A DNA stretch of 64,000 nucleotides from Inonotus obliquus (taxonomy: Eukaryota; Basidiomycota; Agaricomycetes; Hymenochaetales; Hymenochaetaceae): positions 2,542,001-2,606,000 of the forward strand of contig JAJHTX010000004.1 of NCBI GenBank assembly GCA_032164295.1. Direction: 5' to 3'. The notes under the pieces are model-generated. The model made no database searches. It was not told where the DNA came from and was given only the letters and a program-made list of their open reading frames with translations. Shown one piece after another: positions 23,586-35,784 of the stretch. Numbering within the stretch: the first letter of the stretch is position 1; each line of letters begins with the position of its first letter. The translations under genes were made by a program, and so were the position numbers.

Positions 23586-26500
23586 GTCGAAATGTTTGGC
23601 TATTAGCGCTAATGTGCCAACGCGAGGCTCAATTTATATCACGTAGTCGGCGTAGCAGTCGGTCATGAACGCCGTGCATCGGTTGCCAAAAGTTGTATTC
23701 TTCCGAACACATTTCTTCGCGTGATCATCTCGGACCAGGCGGGATTCACTCCTTGACTCTGGCGGCGTAGATGTGCCAAAGAAATTCGGTAAAATACCGC
23801 ATTGCAGGAACTGAAGCGGATAAGTTTAGCAAGCAGGAAGCGCGAATATCGCTGCGGGTTTAGCGGACCGGCCAAATGCCAACGCGGATCGAGCCCCAAG
23901 AATATCTTAGTAAGAATCTTAGTCCTATGTCCGTTAGACCTGTGATCCGGACGAGCTGGCGCTTTCGCATCAGAGTTCCAAGCAGCAGGAGCAAGAGCAG
24001 CAAACAAAAACTAGCTGTTTCCTGTAAAGAGTCAGATAGGAAAATCATGACAGAGGCTGGAAAGGCGAAGCGCATCAGCTAAGCAACTCTGAGCACATAG
24101 ATGCACATAGCGGCGTCTTTCACCTCTTCTAAGTTTAGGACCGGTTCGCCTCTCACCGGTTTGCATTTGCTAAATGCCCCAACTCCAACGAAAAGATCAC
24201 GAGTTCAGGACTGAAGATTCCTGGCACAGTGGCAGCACCAAAACACATGATTGCATTTTAAGGAATCGCTCGCTGAACGAGTCGTATTTTCTGATGGTAT
24301 TATCTAGAATACGAGTCGCGCTTCTGTCAATGGAACGGACCTGTCGGTTGACAATCCTTGTGAGAGCAGGAGCGAAGGATGATCAAGAACGCATGTAAGC
24401 GGAGAGTGAAATGCGCTGATCTTGCCTTCCCGGGAAACCGGGAAATGCTCGCAAAATGGATGATCGACAACTGCGCTAGGCAAACTGAACTTGCCACTGC
24501 AGGTCACCATTCATCCCACTCGCTCATTGCTCTTCCCAACCAAAGTAATATTTCATTCACGGCTTTCTTGGCCAGCCGGAAAGATGATCCGACATGTGGG
24601 CCGCAAACTACCACCATTTTCTTTGGATTTCACAAGTTTTTCGGATTTCCATCATTGTCAAGATTTGGGGACCAGATTCACCTCCGGCACCGCAACTAAT
24701 TGTGAGTGTTTCTAAGATATCTTTATCCTTTGTGCAACGCCCATTCCAATGAATCAAAGAACTCACTTTCAAGCACAGTCTCTATGACTACGATCTGTCT
24801 CTGATGGAATTTCATTGTCAGGTGGCCACTAGCTTCAAGACCCAACGCGTCCACCTCTTTGTATCTGAGATTCCTGTGCTTTCGAACGGACTTGGATCCT
24901 TTGCGCCTTCCTCTCGGAATAACGATACTTCCATTTGCAGAGCCTGATGTTCTGGCGGACTCGCTTTACTGCCATGGACTGGTATCTCTATTTGAGGGAG
25001 GCGGTGAAAGAGAGGATGGCAATTGCTATTAATCGACAAAGCCGACGAAGCGGTACGGGTTGTAGATCCTCTCCAACACCATTTTCTACGACGAAGAGCG
25101 ACTAGAGTTCGAAGGAAAGACAGTTTCTTACACGGTATGTATTCTCGATGAATGTACATCGTACTTCGAGATCTTTTCTCTCCATACTGGTCGACGTTGA
25201 AGCCGCGGCTAACTTTCGCGTCCCCAATCAAGCAAACGCAGGTGATGATAAAAGGCAAAGTATTCGAGGGCTGATGACGTCATGAACCATCTTATTTCTC
25301 AAGACGCATTATTGCAGGTCTAGGATTTCCAGATTGTATTTGCCACTGGGAGTCGAATGGGAGTCGCCCTGCCAATGCATTCGCGAAAGATTCAATTGGT
25401 TATCCTTGCCCCAAATCTTCAAAAATCTTTCACTGCATCGGACGCCGTGCACAGACGTTCTCACGAAACGAATAGTGATAGAATTCAACCTTCTTTTTCA
25501 CAGACTAGTACTGTGCGCCTAGGCAAGATATGCGGACGCTATTTCCTGCAGGCTCGATTCAAGAAAAGGTTTGCCGTTACTTGTCCGCGAATCAATGGTA
25601 TTTTCCTAAAGGCAATGCACGAAGTGCTGGGCGCGAGAATTTCCGTTCAAGATTCACAAAATTACGAGTTCCCGCTGCTGCGCCGTCGCCGATACAAAGC
25701 CTCGAGGCATCGGTTATTCCCCTCGTGGGGAATGCCGTGTGTGGAGCTTCGAGAAGCGTAATTCTCTATCGGCATGAACTTTCAAAGCTGATTTCGAGAC
25801 AAGTACAATACAAGACCAATTCTCTACGGATGTCGAGAAAACTTACTCAATTCCGCCACTCTTCGCATCTTGGAAGATCGATTTGCTTTGGGAGATTCTG
25901 CGATAACGCTGAATCGCGGCAAGATACCCAACGTACTATATTTATGACCATGAACCAACATGCTTTTTTATCGAAGGCTCTGTTTTGCATCTTATGAGAA
26001 AACTTGAACGATCCTCCTGTGTTGAGACGTGTTCCGTGTTTCAGCACTAGGTTTTCTGGGGTCGTTTCTTTCGGCAAGGTCGATGAAGTGAATGTACGTT
26101 CTCATTCTCGGAATTCCGTGCGTATCCCCCTAGCTCCGGCTTATTCAACAGCTCGTACATACATCGGCTTGAGTAACCTTCACTCCCGTTTTTTGTGCAA
26201 CCCTTATGGTCATGTATAACGTTCTACTCGCAAGAACGAACTCCAGAACCAGAAACTCAGAAACTCCAGAAACATGGTGTATCGGATCACCTACACTCAC
26301 CCGCAACTGGCTTCGTTTACGAATAGTGAAGACGTCTTCTCGAGTAATTTTGATGTTCTTTGATCATCTTTTCTATATTCTATGTCCTCTCGAACTCGCG
26401 GCTCGCTATCTTGAGCTGGTTGAGCTCCTTTACCGTACCGCAGTCCCATAGTCCGAGGTCTTCCATGTCCAGACCACAGACCAGACCAGATCAGGTCAAT

Positions 26501-28268
26501 GAAAGGGAACCCCGACTCGGCATATGTACTTCTCGTTCCTCGTCCTTCGTCCTTCGACTTTCGTTCTGAAGATTAAAAATAAGACCGCGGATACGTTCGT
26601 GAATTCTGAGTGCAATCCGACATCGGGTTTCTCTACATGCCTGGTTTAGTTTATCTGAATGTCCCAAGACCAAGAAATCTTCAAGTTTTCTATTTACGAT
26701 TAGATTGTTGGTTGGAGCCACAATTTCTTACATCATCTAGTCCGCAGTCTCGCCTAGCCTCACTCACCTTATCTCACTTACTATTACAATATCAATCCTC
26801 GACCTCGACCATGTGGTTTCAATCACGCCAATTGGATAGGCTAAAAGTAAAAGGCAAAAAGAGATAAAAGCAGAAAAATGCAAATCCTCTATTTTTCTCG
26901 TTAGAATTCCACATGCTCGTTGCTCGCAACTCCAAACAAACTGACAGAAAGAGAGAGAGTAAAGTAAAGAGAAGAGATATGTCGTGCGTAAAGTGCGAGA
27001 AAGAAAGAAAAGAAAAGTGAAGAAGAGTGAAGAAATAATTAACCAATAGAATAAGTGAATAATCGAATAACTACACATAGGAGCCAGCCAAAGTTATTTT
27101 GCCGAGCCGCCCTGCGGATATAAGTAAGATAGAGATTGAGTGATAGATAAAGAGTAAAGATAGGTCAAGATTGAAGTATGAAATATGAAGTAGAGAGAAC
27201 TATAAGATACAGATATTTAGTTGTTGATTTTTGGGATTGGGTTGGTTTATTCGGATCCGAGTGCCGAATGTCGAATTCTGAATGTTGGATGTCGAATGTC
27301 GAATGTTGAATGGGAGAATAGGAGAAGGGCGGTAAGGATGAGGGGCGAATAGGAAGAGAAAGGAAGGAAAGCAAGAAAGGATTGACGATGTGGAGGTTCA
27401 ATGATTGAATGTATGTATGGGTGTATGAGTGGTTGACTGGATGAACGAATGAATGGGCGGGGCGGGGTGGATTCTCTGATAAATGACTTGGGTACCTGAC
27501 TGGCAAGCCCGATCAGAAAGAAACACGCGAAGATGAAAGCTGATAGCCGAGAAAAGAAGAACGAGCGAGCGAGCGAGAGTGGATTTGTCGTGAACGTAAT
27601 CGATCAAGAGTTGGCGAACAGAAGATAGAGAGAAGGAGAAATGGACTAGTAAGGAAGAAGAAAGAGAGGGAAAGAAAGCGGAACCGAGACCCGACTTATA
27701 GGACCGAGAGTAAAGAAAGAAAAGGTAGAGAAGAAAAGGAAAATAACAAATAATAAGATATTTCAGAACCGAGAGCTTACTACAAAAAGAAGGAAAAGGA
27801 GGGAAAAGAAGGAAGAGGAAGAAGACAGGATAACGGACGTTAACGTTAACGAGGCATCGTAAAGGACCAAAGTAGCGGGGTAGCAGGGCAGCAGATCAAC
27901 AGCAGGTAAAAAACAGATGGACAAGACTGGAACCAGGCAGTGTATCTGATAAAAGCGGGACGGGGACGAGGATGACAGGAACACAAAGTGTTCGGCGGAC
28001 ACGGACAAGAATAACAAGGGCGGCGGTAATAACAAAGAAGACGAGGCACAAAGAAGCTAGGACAGCCGAGCTGATATGTCCATACGCTCTTCAAAAATGG
28101 GTGTTTTTTATCCATCAGCATATGTATCAAAGGGAGCCACGAATGCGGAAGAGAGGAGAGTGGAAGTGTCAAGGAGGTAGGGGAGCGAGAATATCGTATC
28201 TCCGCATCAAGTCAACAATCCAAGGGGCCCGAATCCAAATCAAACAAAGGAAGATTTAGAATGCGGTA
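23586..28268. other. long stretch without a recognisable gene
   Basis: 4.7 kb between CE12 and the Ser-rich gene. ORFs are short (the longest, 146 codons at 24818-25258 minus, has no family features or clean splice context). I could not assemble a multi-exon protein. The part at 26850-27770 is strongly purine-rich on the plus strand (pyrimidine-rich on minus), as in some fungal promoters or leaders. It may contain a non-coding transcript or the far regulatory region of a neighbour; nothing definite. Confidence 0.4.
27258..27314 (+). repeat. short minisatellite, ATGTCGA-type units
   Basis: About six imperfect copies of an 8-9 nt unit (GAATGTCGA, GAATGTTGA, GGATGTCGA) inside the purine-rich stretch. 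Confidence 0.7.
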
Positions 28269-30741
28269 CTAGAGTGCATAACCCCACTGAACGGCACTCG
28301 CGGGAGTAAGCGGTGAGGAAGAGTTTGATGAACCGCCCCTTGTTGAGGAGGCAGCTGGCGGTTGCAGTCTCGCGGGAGTCATATCCAATGGAGGAGCAGG
28401 GGGCGGGCGAACAGGCGGCGTCTTTGCCGGAGGTATCGTCGTCGGATTGTAAATTACAGATGCCGATCCGGAGCGTAATCGCCCTGACCCTGACCTGGAA
28501 GTCGAAGAAATCGAAGCTGAAGAAGCCACAGTGGGTACATGAGCGCTAGGTCTAGAGGCCCCCGCGTTACTCGCATCCACTATCACCTGTACCCGCGGAG
28601 GATTATGTTGTAAAGTCTGCGACCGAGAGTGAATTAATGGTCTTGAATGTAACCGACTCTGAGAACGTGTCTCGTGGAGATATATCGGACCGCCCGATCT
28701 CCCCGATACCGCAGCAACTTGAATAGCATCCTTCGTCGCCAGAAGGGGAGGCGAAGAGTGTGCTGTAGTTAATCGCGGCCGTTCCAATGCCTCATGCTTG
28801 ATATTCGCAACAGATTTAGCACGGGGAATCGTCAATGAATCGACAGACTGTGCGACAACAGTGCGCAGATATTGTCGTGAACTGCGCCGTATTGGTGGAA
28901 TTACGGGAGAAGAGGATGGTGTAGGTGACGATGAAGCTGTTGACGCTGTCGAAAAGGTAACTGATTGTATTGATTGTCGTTGCTGGTTCCTTGTACGTAG
29001 CGACCCAGAATTGTAGTATCCTAGCTCGGATACCACGTCTCCATCAATACTTCCTTCTCCATCTTCCGGAGAAGGAAGCAACCTCAATTCCACTTGTGAT
29101 CTTCCGGAAAGGCTCGAGTACCGAGAAGAATTTGTAGGTGATTTGAGACTCTTCATCGAAGCGGGCGACAACGGCTGTTCAGACAATTCCACTTCCGGCG
29201 TTCGACGATATTGCCCGCTCGTTCTTGAATCAGCCGGGCTAAGTCGGCCAACATAATTGCCAGTAGACTTGGGACCACTGAACGGTGTTGGCGACGGCGT
29301 TGGACAAGCACTCGAGGGCGTCGGAGTGGTTGACTGCGAATGAGAACATGAGGCCGTACTGCTAAGATACGACTCGCCAGAGGTACTTGAGGATGGCGAG
29401 GCACCTCGTTGAAGTGCTTGGCACTGCAGGGAGGGAGATGTCGGTGATTTCCGCAATCGTTGCACCATCGGAGGTGATAATGAGGGATCGGCAAATTTGA
29501 AACTTTTCGGACTCATGCCCGCGCTTGATCGTGGTGTTGGAGGCACAGGGTCATCACAGACCTGAGGACCATCATCGCAGTCGTCGTGGGCAGTGGTCAT
29601 AGATGATGCCGAGGAGAACGCGGTCATTGAGCTCGTCGACCCGTGAGTGGAAGTTGTTGTGCTTGATGTGGAAGATGTTGTATGATGAGAAGCACGTAGA
29701 TGTCCGCGCGACCGCTTCGCTGACGGCGATCGCGGGAGGGATTCGGACGTCGGAATACGTGGCAATGTACGTACTGTACTGACAGAAGCAGTAGTAGTAG
29801 CAGTTGATGCGGAGGATGAGGAAGACGTGGGTGAGTGGTGGTGTTGTCGCAGAGATTGATTCCCTCTGGTTGTGCGTGAATTAGCATGTACTGTAGCATA
29901 CTTGCCCGGCTGAGGCGGTAATGGAAAGCCGAAAGAGTTCGCATCCTCCGCAGCCTCCTCCAAGAAATCCTCCCAAACGTTATGCAGCTGTGGCATTGAC
30001 CGCTTGGCGAGCAATGCCGCTCTCCGACTCGCATCACTTGTTCCGGATTGAACGGAATGGAAAGATTGAACAGATGGAGTAGGCGAGCCAGCTGCTGATC
30101 GGGAAGAAGTGGGTGACGTCGGTATGGGAGCACCGTCGCGCGTTGTCAATGGTGATGGTGTAGGCCGTACCGCACGTCGGCTAGACGGGTCTGGAACCGG
30201 TGCCGCCGCCATAGAATGAACTCGCCGACGTGCTTCTGCTGGCTTCCCTGCATACCTGACCTCCTTCGCTGTCTCACCGGCAGCCAAGAGTACATCATCC
30301 TCCGGACTCCCACTGCGCGGCCCGCTGATGCTCACACGGCTACCGGAATTGACGTGCCCGCTTTCACGTCCCTGTGGTCCGTGTACATTGCTGGTACTGC
30401 TGCCAAGAGCCGAAGCGCGCTTGCTGCTGCTCTGCTGGCCATTTATCTGTCACAAACAAACTTCAATAAGATTTCCATTTGAACGATTGATAGATTTGTC
30501 ACACCTGCTGCTGCGGAGCATCTGTCTGCTTCGCGGGTACCAAAGATGAGTGACGCTGGGCATCGAGTGACGCGCTTCGTCGCCGCCTCTGATTGGTAGA
30601 GTTAGGTCTAGTACTGTCACTGCGCGTGACGACCTCATCCACCAGCGGTGACTGACGCGCCCCGAAGTCCCAATCTGCATCCCGCGACTTGTCCTTGCGT
30701 TTTAGAGTCTGCTTTAGGTAGGAGAAAACGTGCATGCCCAT
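28269..30741 (-). CDS. large Ser-rich low-complexity protein
   Basis: Two exons (30505-30741 and 28269-30446), 804 aa. Family not recognised. It starts MGMHVFSYLKQTLKRKDKSR. Most of the protein is Ser/Thr/Pro/Arg-rich and predicted disordered. One non-repetitive island, R-S-M-P-Q-L-H-N-V-W-E-D-F-L-E-E (about residue 235), is rich in aromatic and acidic residues and could be a conserved interaction motif. Many S-P and T-P sites suggest proline-directed phosphorylation. There is no signal peptide or membrane span. It could be a signalling or polarity scaffold, but nothing in the sequence proves this. Confidence 0.75.
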
Positions 30742-32000
30742 TGGGTGTGTCGCGTCGCGTCGCGCCTCGCGTTAGATAGAAGAGACGAGAACCGAGTACT
30801 AGCGCCAAGGGGCAGCACTAGTGTATCCTCGCGTGGAGGTGGATTGGCAATTAGCACCAGTGCAAAGGAGTCGTGGAGAAGATGATTTCGGCGGGGAGAA
30901 AAAAAATAAGGGTGCGACCGCGAGGGATGTTAGGCTAAATAGTCGTATCCCGTGTAGTAGACGTGTAGTAGATGGATGTATTCGATTCGCGCCGATCAGA
31001 GGAGGGAAAATATAGAAGAGGGAAGCGAAATGGCCGTGCGTTGTCGCCGGCTACGGTGTAATCGAAGCAGGGTGCGTCGTCAACCAAGAAGAGGGCGGGT
31101 GTGAGAGAGTCGGTTGTGAACGTATGTCCCTGGGATAGGATGTGGGATTGAGGCCTTTGGGGAAGACAGGCTCGGATAGAGCATTGAGGGAGGCTGGAAC
31201 GGGACAGACTCGGAGGTGAGAGAAATGTGGACGGGGGTTATTATATACAAGTACACGCTAGCAGTAGTAGCAGTAGCAGTAGCAGCAGCAGCTGCTGCAT
31301 CAGAGAATCACCGATTCACTTTCCACAGGCCGAAAGAGAAGTAAATATTTCGAAAATGCTCAAGGAAATAGAAAAGTGTAACAGATCATCCGTCCCTTCT
31401 ATCAATTCATTCCGTAAGCATCACTCACCTCCGCTCCTCTGCCCCGTCAAGCACTCCGTCCCCCCCCTCAATGTCCATAAATTCACTCCAACTAGCCAAC
31501 CGTATCCAGCCATTACGCTCTATTTGTTGATCACATCAAAGCACGGCAAACAACGTAGACAGATCTGAGTATTATCCCCACATGGTAGTTGTATTCTCAC
31601 CTAAGCCATCCGCGGCTGAGAAGAAGTCCAGCTCGGTTTCTTTCCCTCCTATTTCCCACCTTTTCCCACTCGTTCCCTTCCTTCCGGTCCTCTTCAATCC
31701 GACAACGTTTCAGTTTCCCCGCTCATCTCCCACGTACATATCATCTCACGATCCATCGCTGTATGTATGCATGTTCCTTTTAAGTATGGCTAATGATAAC
31801 ATGAGAGGTAATACAGTGTAAAATGCTATAAAGGATAAAAACAAAAGACAGAGCAGAGATCTTCATTCTGAAAAACTCGACAGAGATGTGGTGAGGGCAC
31901 GGCAACAAAGCCGGGGTTGCAGATAAATGTCGGTATACAGGAAATTAATAATAGTAATCGTAAGGCCGTCTAAACTAAGGGGGAGATCTCCATTCAATGC
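30742..32000. other. intergenic
   Basis: 1.26 kb between the 5' end of the Ser-rich gene and the stop of RNR2, both on minus. It holds the Ser-rich gene promoter and the RNR2 3' UTR. Contains a triplet repeat at 31259-31295; otherwise no gene seen. Confidence 0.45.
31259..31295 (+). repeat. (CAG/TAG)n triplet repeat
   Basis: GCAGTAGTAGCAG-type interrupted triplets ending in GCAGCAGCAGCTGCTGC, about 12 units, in non-coding sequence upstream of the Ser-rich gene. Confidence 0.85.
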
Positions 32001-33615
32001 TCAGAAGTCCTCGTCGACGGTGCTAGCGTGTTTCCATCAGCGGAACGTTCATCAACTCCGAGCAATGGCGTATGGAAAAACTTACAAAACTTTGCTGGAT
32101 GTGCCTTCCGCTTTTGACGCAGCACTAACGTTCACTCCTGCTTTCGCGTAATCTGACACGCGCTTCTCGAAGAAATTCGTCTTGCCCTGGAGCGAAATCA
32201 TGTCCATAAAGTCGAACTGCAGGTACAGGGACAGTTCAGTTAGTAGTCTGATCCGAGCTTGGAATACAACACATACGGGGTTGGTCGAGTTATACGCCTT
32301 TTCGTTACCGAGCGAAGTCAACAAACGGTCGGCAACAAACTCAATGTATTGGCACATCAGCTTGGCGTTCATGCCGATAAGACTGACAGGAAGAGCATCC
32401 GTCAAGAACTCCTGCTCGATCGCCACGGCTTCGGTAATGATCTTCTTTACGGTGTCAGGGTGGGGTCGACGACGAAGGTGACTAAAGAGCAGGCAAGCGA
32501 AATCGGTGTGCATGCCTTCATCCCGACTGATGAGCTCATTACTGAATGTGAGCCCAGGCATAAGACCACGCTTCTTCAACCAGAAGATCGAAGCAAAGGA
32601 GCCTGAGAAGAAGATCCCTTCGACGGCAGCAAATGCGACTAGACGCTCGGCGAAGCTTGCACGTTGATCAGTAATCCATCGGAGCGCCCATTCCGCTTTC
32701 CTCTTGACACAGGGGATGGTCTCAATTGCATCGAAGAGGAACTCGCGCTGGGCTGGATCCTTAATGTACGTATCAATGAGAAGCGAGTAGGTCTCAGAGT
32801 GGATGTTCTCCCTAGGCTCAAGAAGTTAGGAGCAACGAACCAAACACTACCGCTAACCATGTACGTACATCATGATTTGGAAGCCATAGAAGCAGCGCGC
32901 CTCAGCCGCCTGCACCTCGTTGCTAAAGCGCTCGACCAGATTTTCATTCACGATGCCGTCGGATGCTGCGAAGAATGCAAGGACGTGACTAACAAAATGA
33001 CGCTCATTGTCAGTAAGCTTGTTTTGCCAATCGTGGAAGTCCTTAGAGAGATCCATTTCTTCGGCGGTCCAGAAGGATGCCTCCGCCTTTTTATACATTT
33101 GCCAGATCTAATGTCTCAAAAGTCAACACCGATACGATCGGACAGAACAGACATAACACACCTCATGGTACTGGATTGGGAATAGTACAAAGCGACGCCT
33201 AGATTCTTTCAAAAGTGGTTCTTCTTCTAAAGGTGCAGGAATTGACTGGTCAACTTGCATGTCAGATGCGTCGAGCAGTGTAGATACATACCTTCTGGAA
33301 GGTCAACATCACCAACATAGCGGCGTGGAAGCTCCTCGGCATCATCTTCATCGACAATAGACTCGGGAGACAAGGACTTCTGTTTATCATCAACCAGAGT
33401 GGCTTCTTCGAGTTTTTTCGGTTGCTTGGTGGGACTCTTTAATTCCATATTCTCGAGCGAAGCCGCGACCTGGAAGGTAATAACAAGAACACGTGAGCAC
33501 AAGAAGGCGATGGACGCGTTATACGAGCAGCACGACGCGTCGGAAGGACTCGTACCTTCTTAGACGGTGTAGAGGAAGGGGCAGAGAAAACATCATCGAC
33601 GGTGGTGGCAGCCAT
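32001..33615 (-). CDS. RNR2: ribonucleotide reductase small subunit (R2)
   Basis: Multi-exon gene starting [13 protein letters not shown]. The N-terminal extension is acidic. The R2 fold follows: [12 protein letters not shown] (iron-ligand Asp), then [20 protein letters not shown]. That block contains the radical Tyr, a Glu and the iron-binding E-x-x-H. The second E/E-x-x-H half is in [12 protein letters not shown]. The last exon lies beyond a GTAAGT intron at ~32047-32088 and gives F-T-V-D-E-D-F, the C-terminal tail that docks on the large subunit R1; without this splice the protein would lack the tail. It makes dNTPs for replication and repair. The promoter carries MluI cell-cycle boxes. 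Confidence 0.95.
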
Positions 33616-34400
33616 CGGTACAAGGTAGACGGTGGAGAAGTAGATACGGATAAGGCAGATGCGTGTAAGTCCTGCGTATGGCGCAGAGAAGAAGTGTAGA
33701 CGGAAGTGGTCGTTGAGGAAGAGAGGGAGAAACTGGTTGGCCTTTATATCCAACTTTTGCAAACGTGAGAAAAAAACAGACGCGTTTGCAGTTATTTGGT
33801 AAGCTTTAGTCACGCCTTGCTCCGCCACAACGTACAAAACAACGCCGAATGTCTCACTTTCATCTGGGATTTCACGTTATTCTTAGGCCGTAGTGCATTA
33901 AGCATCATTGTATCGAATACAGAAACAAAAATTAGGAGGGACTGAGTCGAATACTCTAGTTTGTTTGGCGTTACAGACGCGGTGTTACTAACGCGTTAAT
34001 TGGCGCGTGTCGCGTATACGCGTTCTCGTTTTGTTGTATCCACACGTGTCTATGGTGCCATCATCGGCGAATTCGCATTCTTATCTTATCGGATAATGAC
34101 GGGTCCACTTTTGCCCCCGATCACACGCATGATGGGGTTATAGCTACTCTGCTTTTAATGAATATGAAAGTACACAAACTGGCTACCGATGATCGCGCCT
34201 AGCCCATAAGGTCCACATGTTTCGCAACAACTCGGATGTTGCAGTACGCACAACGATATCAAGGGGAATGTTAACACCGAGGATAACCAAATGAAGACGC
34301 CGAACAAGTATGCGCCAGATTCATTGCACCAGACAAGAGATCAGGATTCACACTGGGCACCCCTTTACTGCGAACGTAGAGCTTCTTCACGTCCTCGCGG
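33616..34400. other. RNR2 promoter region and VMA21 3' flank
   Basis: 785 bp of non-coding sequence. Apart from the ACGCGT cluster no gene was seen. Confidence 0.5.
33780..34023. promoter_or_regulatory. MluI cell-cycle boxes (ACGCGT) upstream of RNR2
   Basis: Three exact palindromic ACGCGT sites at 33780-33785, 33991-33996 and 34018-34023, with near matches (GGCGCGTGTCGCGT) between the last two. Two more lie in RNR2 intron 1 (33514-33519, 33535-33540). In yeasts MBF binds this site and drives G1/S expression of nucleotide-synthesis genes including RNR. Binding here is inferred. Confidence 0.7.
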
Positions 34401-34803
34401 CTACTTCTCTTTCCTAGACTCCCCTATCTTCGCTCCCTCTCTCCTTGGCTCGTTCAGTTTCTTATCCTCGTAGACGGATTGCACGATATAAATCACTAGG
34501 ACCACGTTTGCCGCAAAGACAGCCGAGATCGCAGCAAACGTTGCGTCGCCTTCAAATCCGTATCAGGGCGTCATCTTTTAGGGTTTCACACAAGTCATCA
34601 AGGGCTCACCGTTCCAAATCAAGCGCTGTGATCCATAGTATGTGGATAATGGAACCACAGCCAGTGACACAGCAAAAATGATCAGTTTTAGGAGAGCACC
34701 TCTACAAGTCTTCATCATGAGCGTCCACAATCTTATTGAAAAGGAGTGCATACCCTTGTTCAGCGCTCTCCGCGATTCTTGACGTTGCGGCTTGGTCACT
34801 CAT
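34401..34803 (-). CDS. VMA21: V-ATPase assembly factor Vma21
   Basis: Three exons (34754-34803, 34610-34701, 34401-34549), 291 nt, 96 aa. Two membrane spans are separated by a short loop: span 1 is LLKLIIFAVSLAVVPLSTYYG followed by S-Q-R-L-I-W-N-G, and span 2 is AAISAVFAANVVLVIYIVQSV. This is the typical Vma21 hairpin. The C-terminus ends R-K-E-K, a dibasic (K/R)KXX-type ER retrieval signal. Vma21 stays in the ER and chaperones assembly of the V-ATPase V0 sector. Too short and too split to show as one ORF. Confidence 0.93.
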
Positions 34804-35013
34804 GCTCCAGCAGTATTCAAAGATGGTGCGTGCAAGATGCATTACCATCCGACTCGTGGGACACGTCACGTCCGTGATCGGATGTCCTATTTTGGCAAGA
34901 CTGAATCTTTCTCTCTCTGTGATCCGTTAGCACAATCTGGAGGATGTATATATTTCCCCATTTATGCAAGTGGTTGTGTTATTAGCACTACAGCTTACAA
35001 GTCGTCGTCCGGG

Positions 35014-35744
35014 TCAAGTACGCTCATCATAATTCCGAGTAATATATGTTTGGCATAGTAAGGATCTCTTCACGAACCCGTGCTCCTCAAGTGTGCAAAG
35101 CAAATATTCAAAACTTTCGAGGGTATGATCAATATTAATATCGAAAGGTGATGAAAATGTTCGGATCTGTCAACGATATTAGTCTAAGTACCTGCCCGCT
35201 CAGGTTCATCAGGAGTCTGGTAGTCCGGGTTACTTCGTCCGGCGGAAGCATCTTGTCCAGTTGTTTCGTTCACGATTAACAACCCAGCCAGTAACGTCTG
35301 GTCTGCGGACCACTACATGTTGAAGCAGAGACGAGGGTGAGCTATTGCGGGACTACAGATGGCTAGTCCCACAGTCCTATTAGAAAAATTACACGACTCG
35401 CCAGTCAGCGCGTAGGGGGCACTTGGACAATCCAAGACTTTCTCCTGCCTCAGTGTTCGTCCCACCAATCTCAACTCCAAGTGAACTAGCCAGCGAGAGT
35501 AAGCCTCACTTTCTTCTAAGGCAAGACAACTTTTAAATAATAGTCCATCGATGGTCTTGAGTAGAACAAAGTCTGCGAGAAGATCGGCTACTGAAGGATC
35601 ACCAAGGCACTTGTCGGGTCGTAATTCGTAATCTCAAAGAAAGGCCGACATAGTTCACAGTGAACAGAATTATCGTCTACTTACATAAGAAAACACCCGT
35701 GGGAACGTCGCGAAGGTCGCGCTGATCGCGATCCACGTCACCAT
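35014..35744 (-). CDS. hypothetical protein, gene model weak
   Basis: A minus-strand reading starts at ATG 35744 (M-V-T-W-I-A-I-S-A-T-F-A-T-F-P-R-V-F-S-Y). After a GTAAGT intron it continues C-L-G-D-P-S-V-A-D-L-L-A-D-F-V-L-L-K-T-I-D-G-L-L-F-K and stays open for ~100 codons. A possible last exon (D-I-N-I-D-H-T-L-E-S-F-E-Y-L-L-C-T-L-E-E-H-G-F) ends at 35014. Helical, slightly hydrophobic, no family recognised. The internal splice between 35160 and 35320 is not resolved. The ATG is only 40 bp from the divergent ALG8 start, so the true 5' end may differ. Confidence 0.4.
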
Positions 35745-35784
35745 CCAGGACGCGTCAAGACGCGCTGGCTCTGAATTATCCGTC

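Noticed and set aside
24818..25258. 146-codon minus-strand ORF as a gene
   Set aside because: Odd composition, no family features, and no fitting splice or neighbour context.
32082..32120. RNR2 ending in S-S-K-V-L
   Set aside because: A GTAAGT intron follows, and the next exon supplies the canonical F-T-V-D-E-D-F tail.
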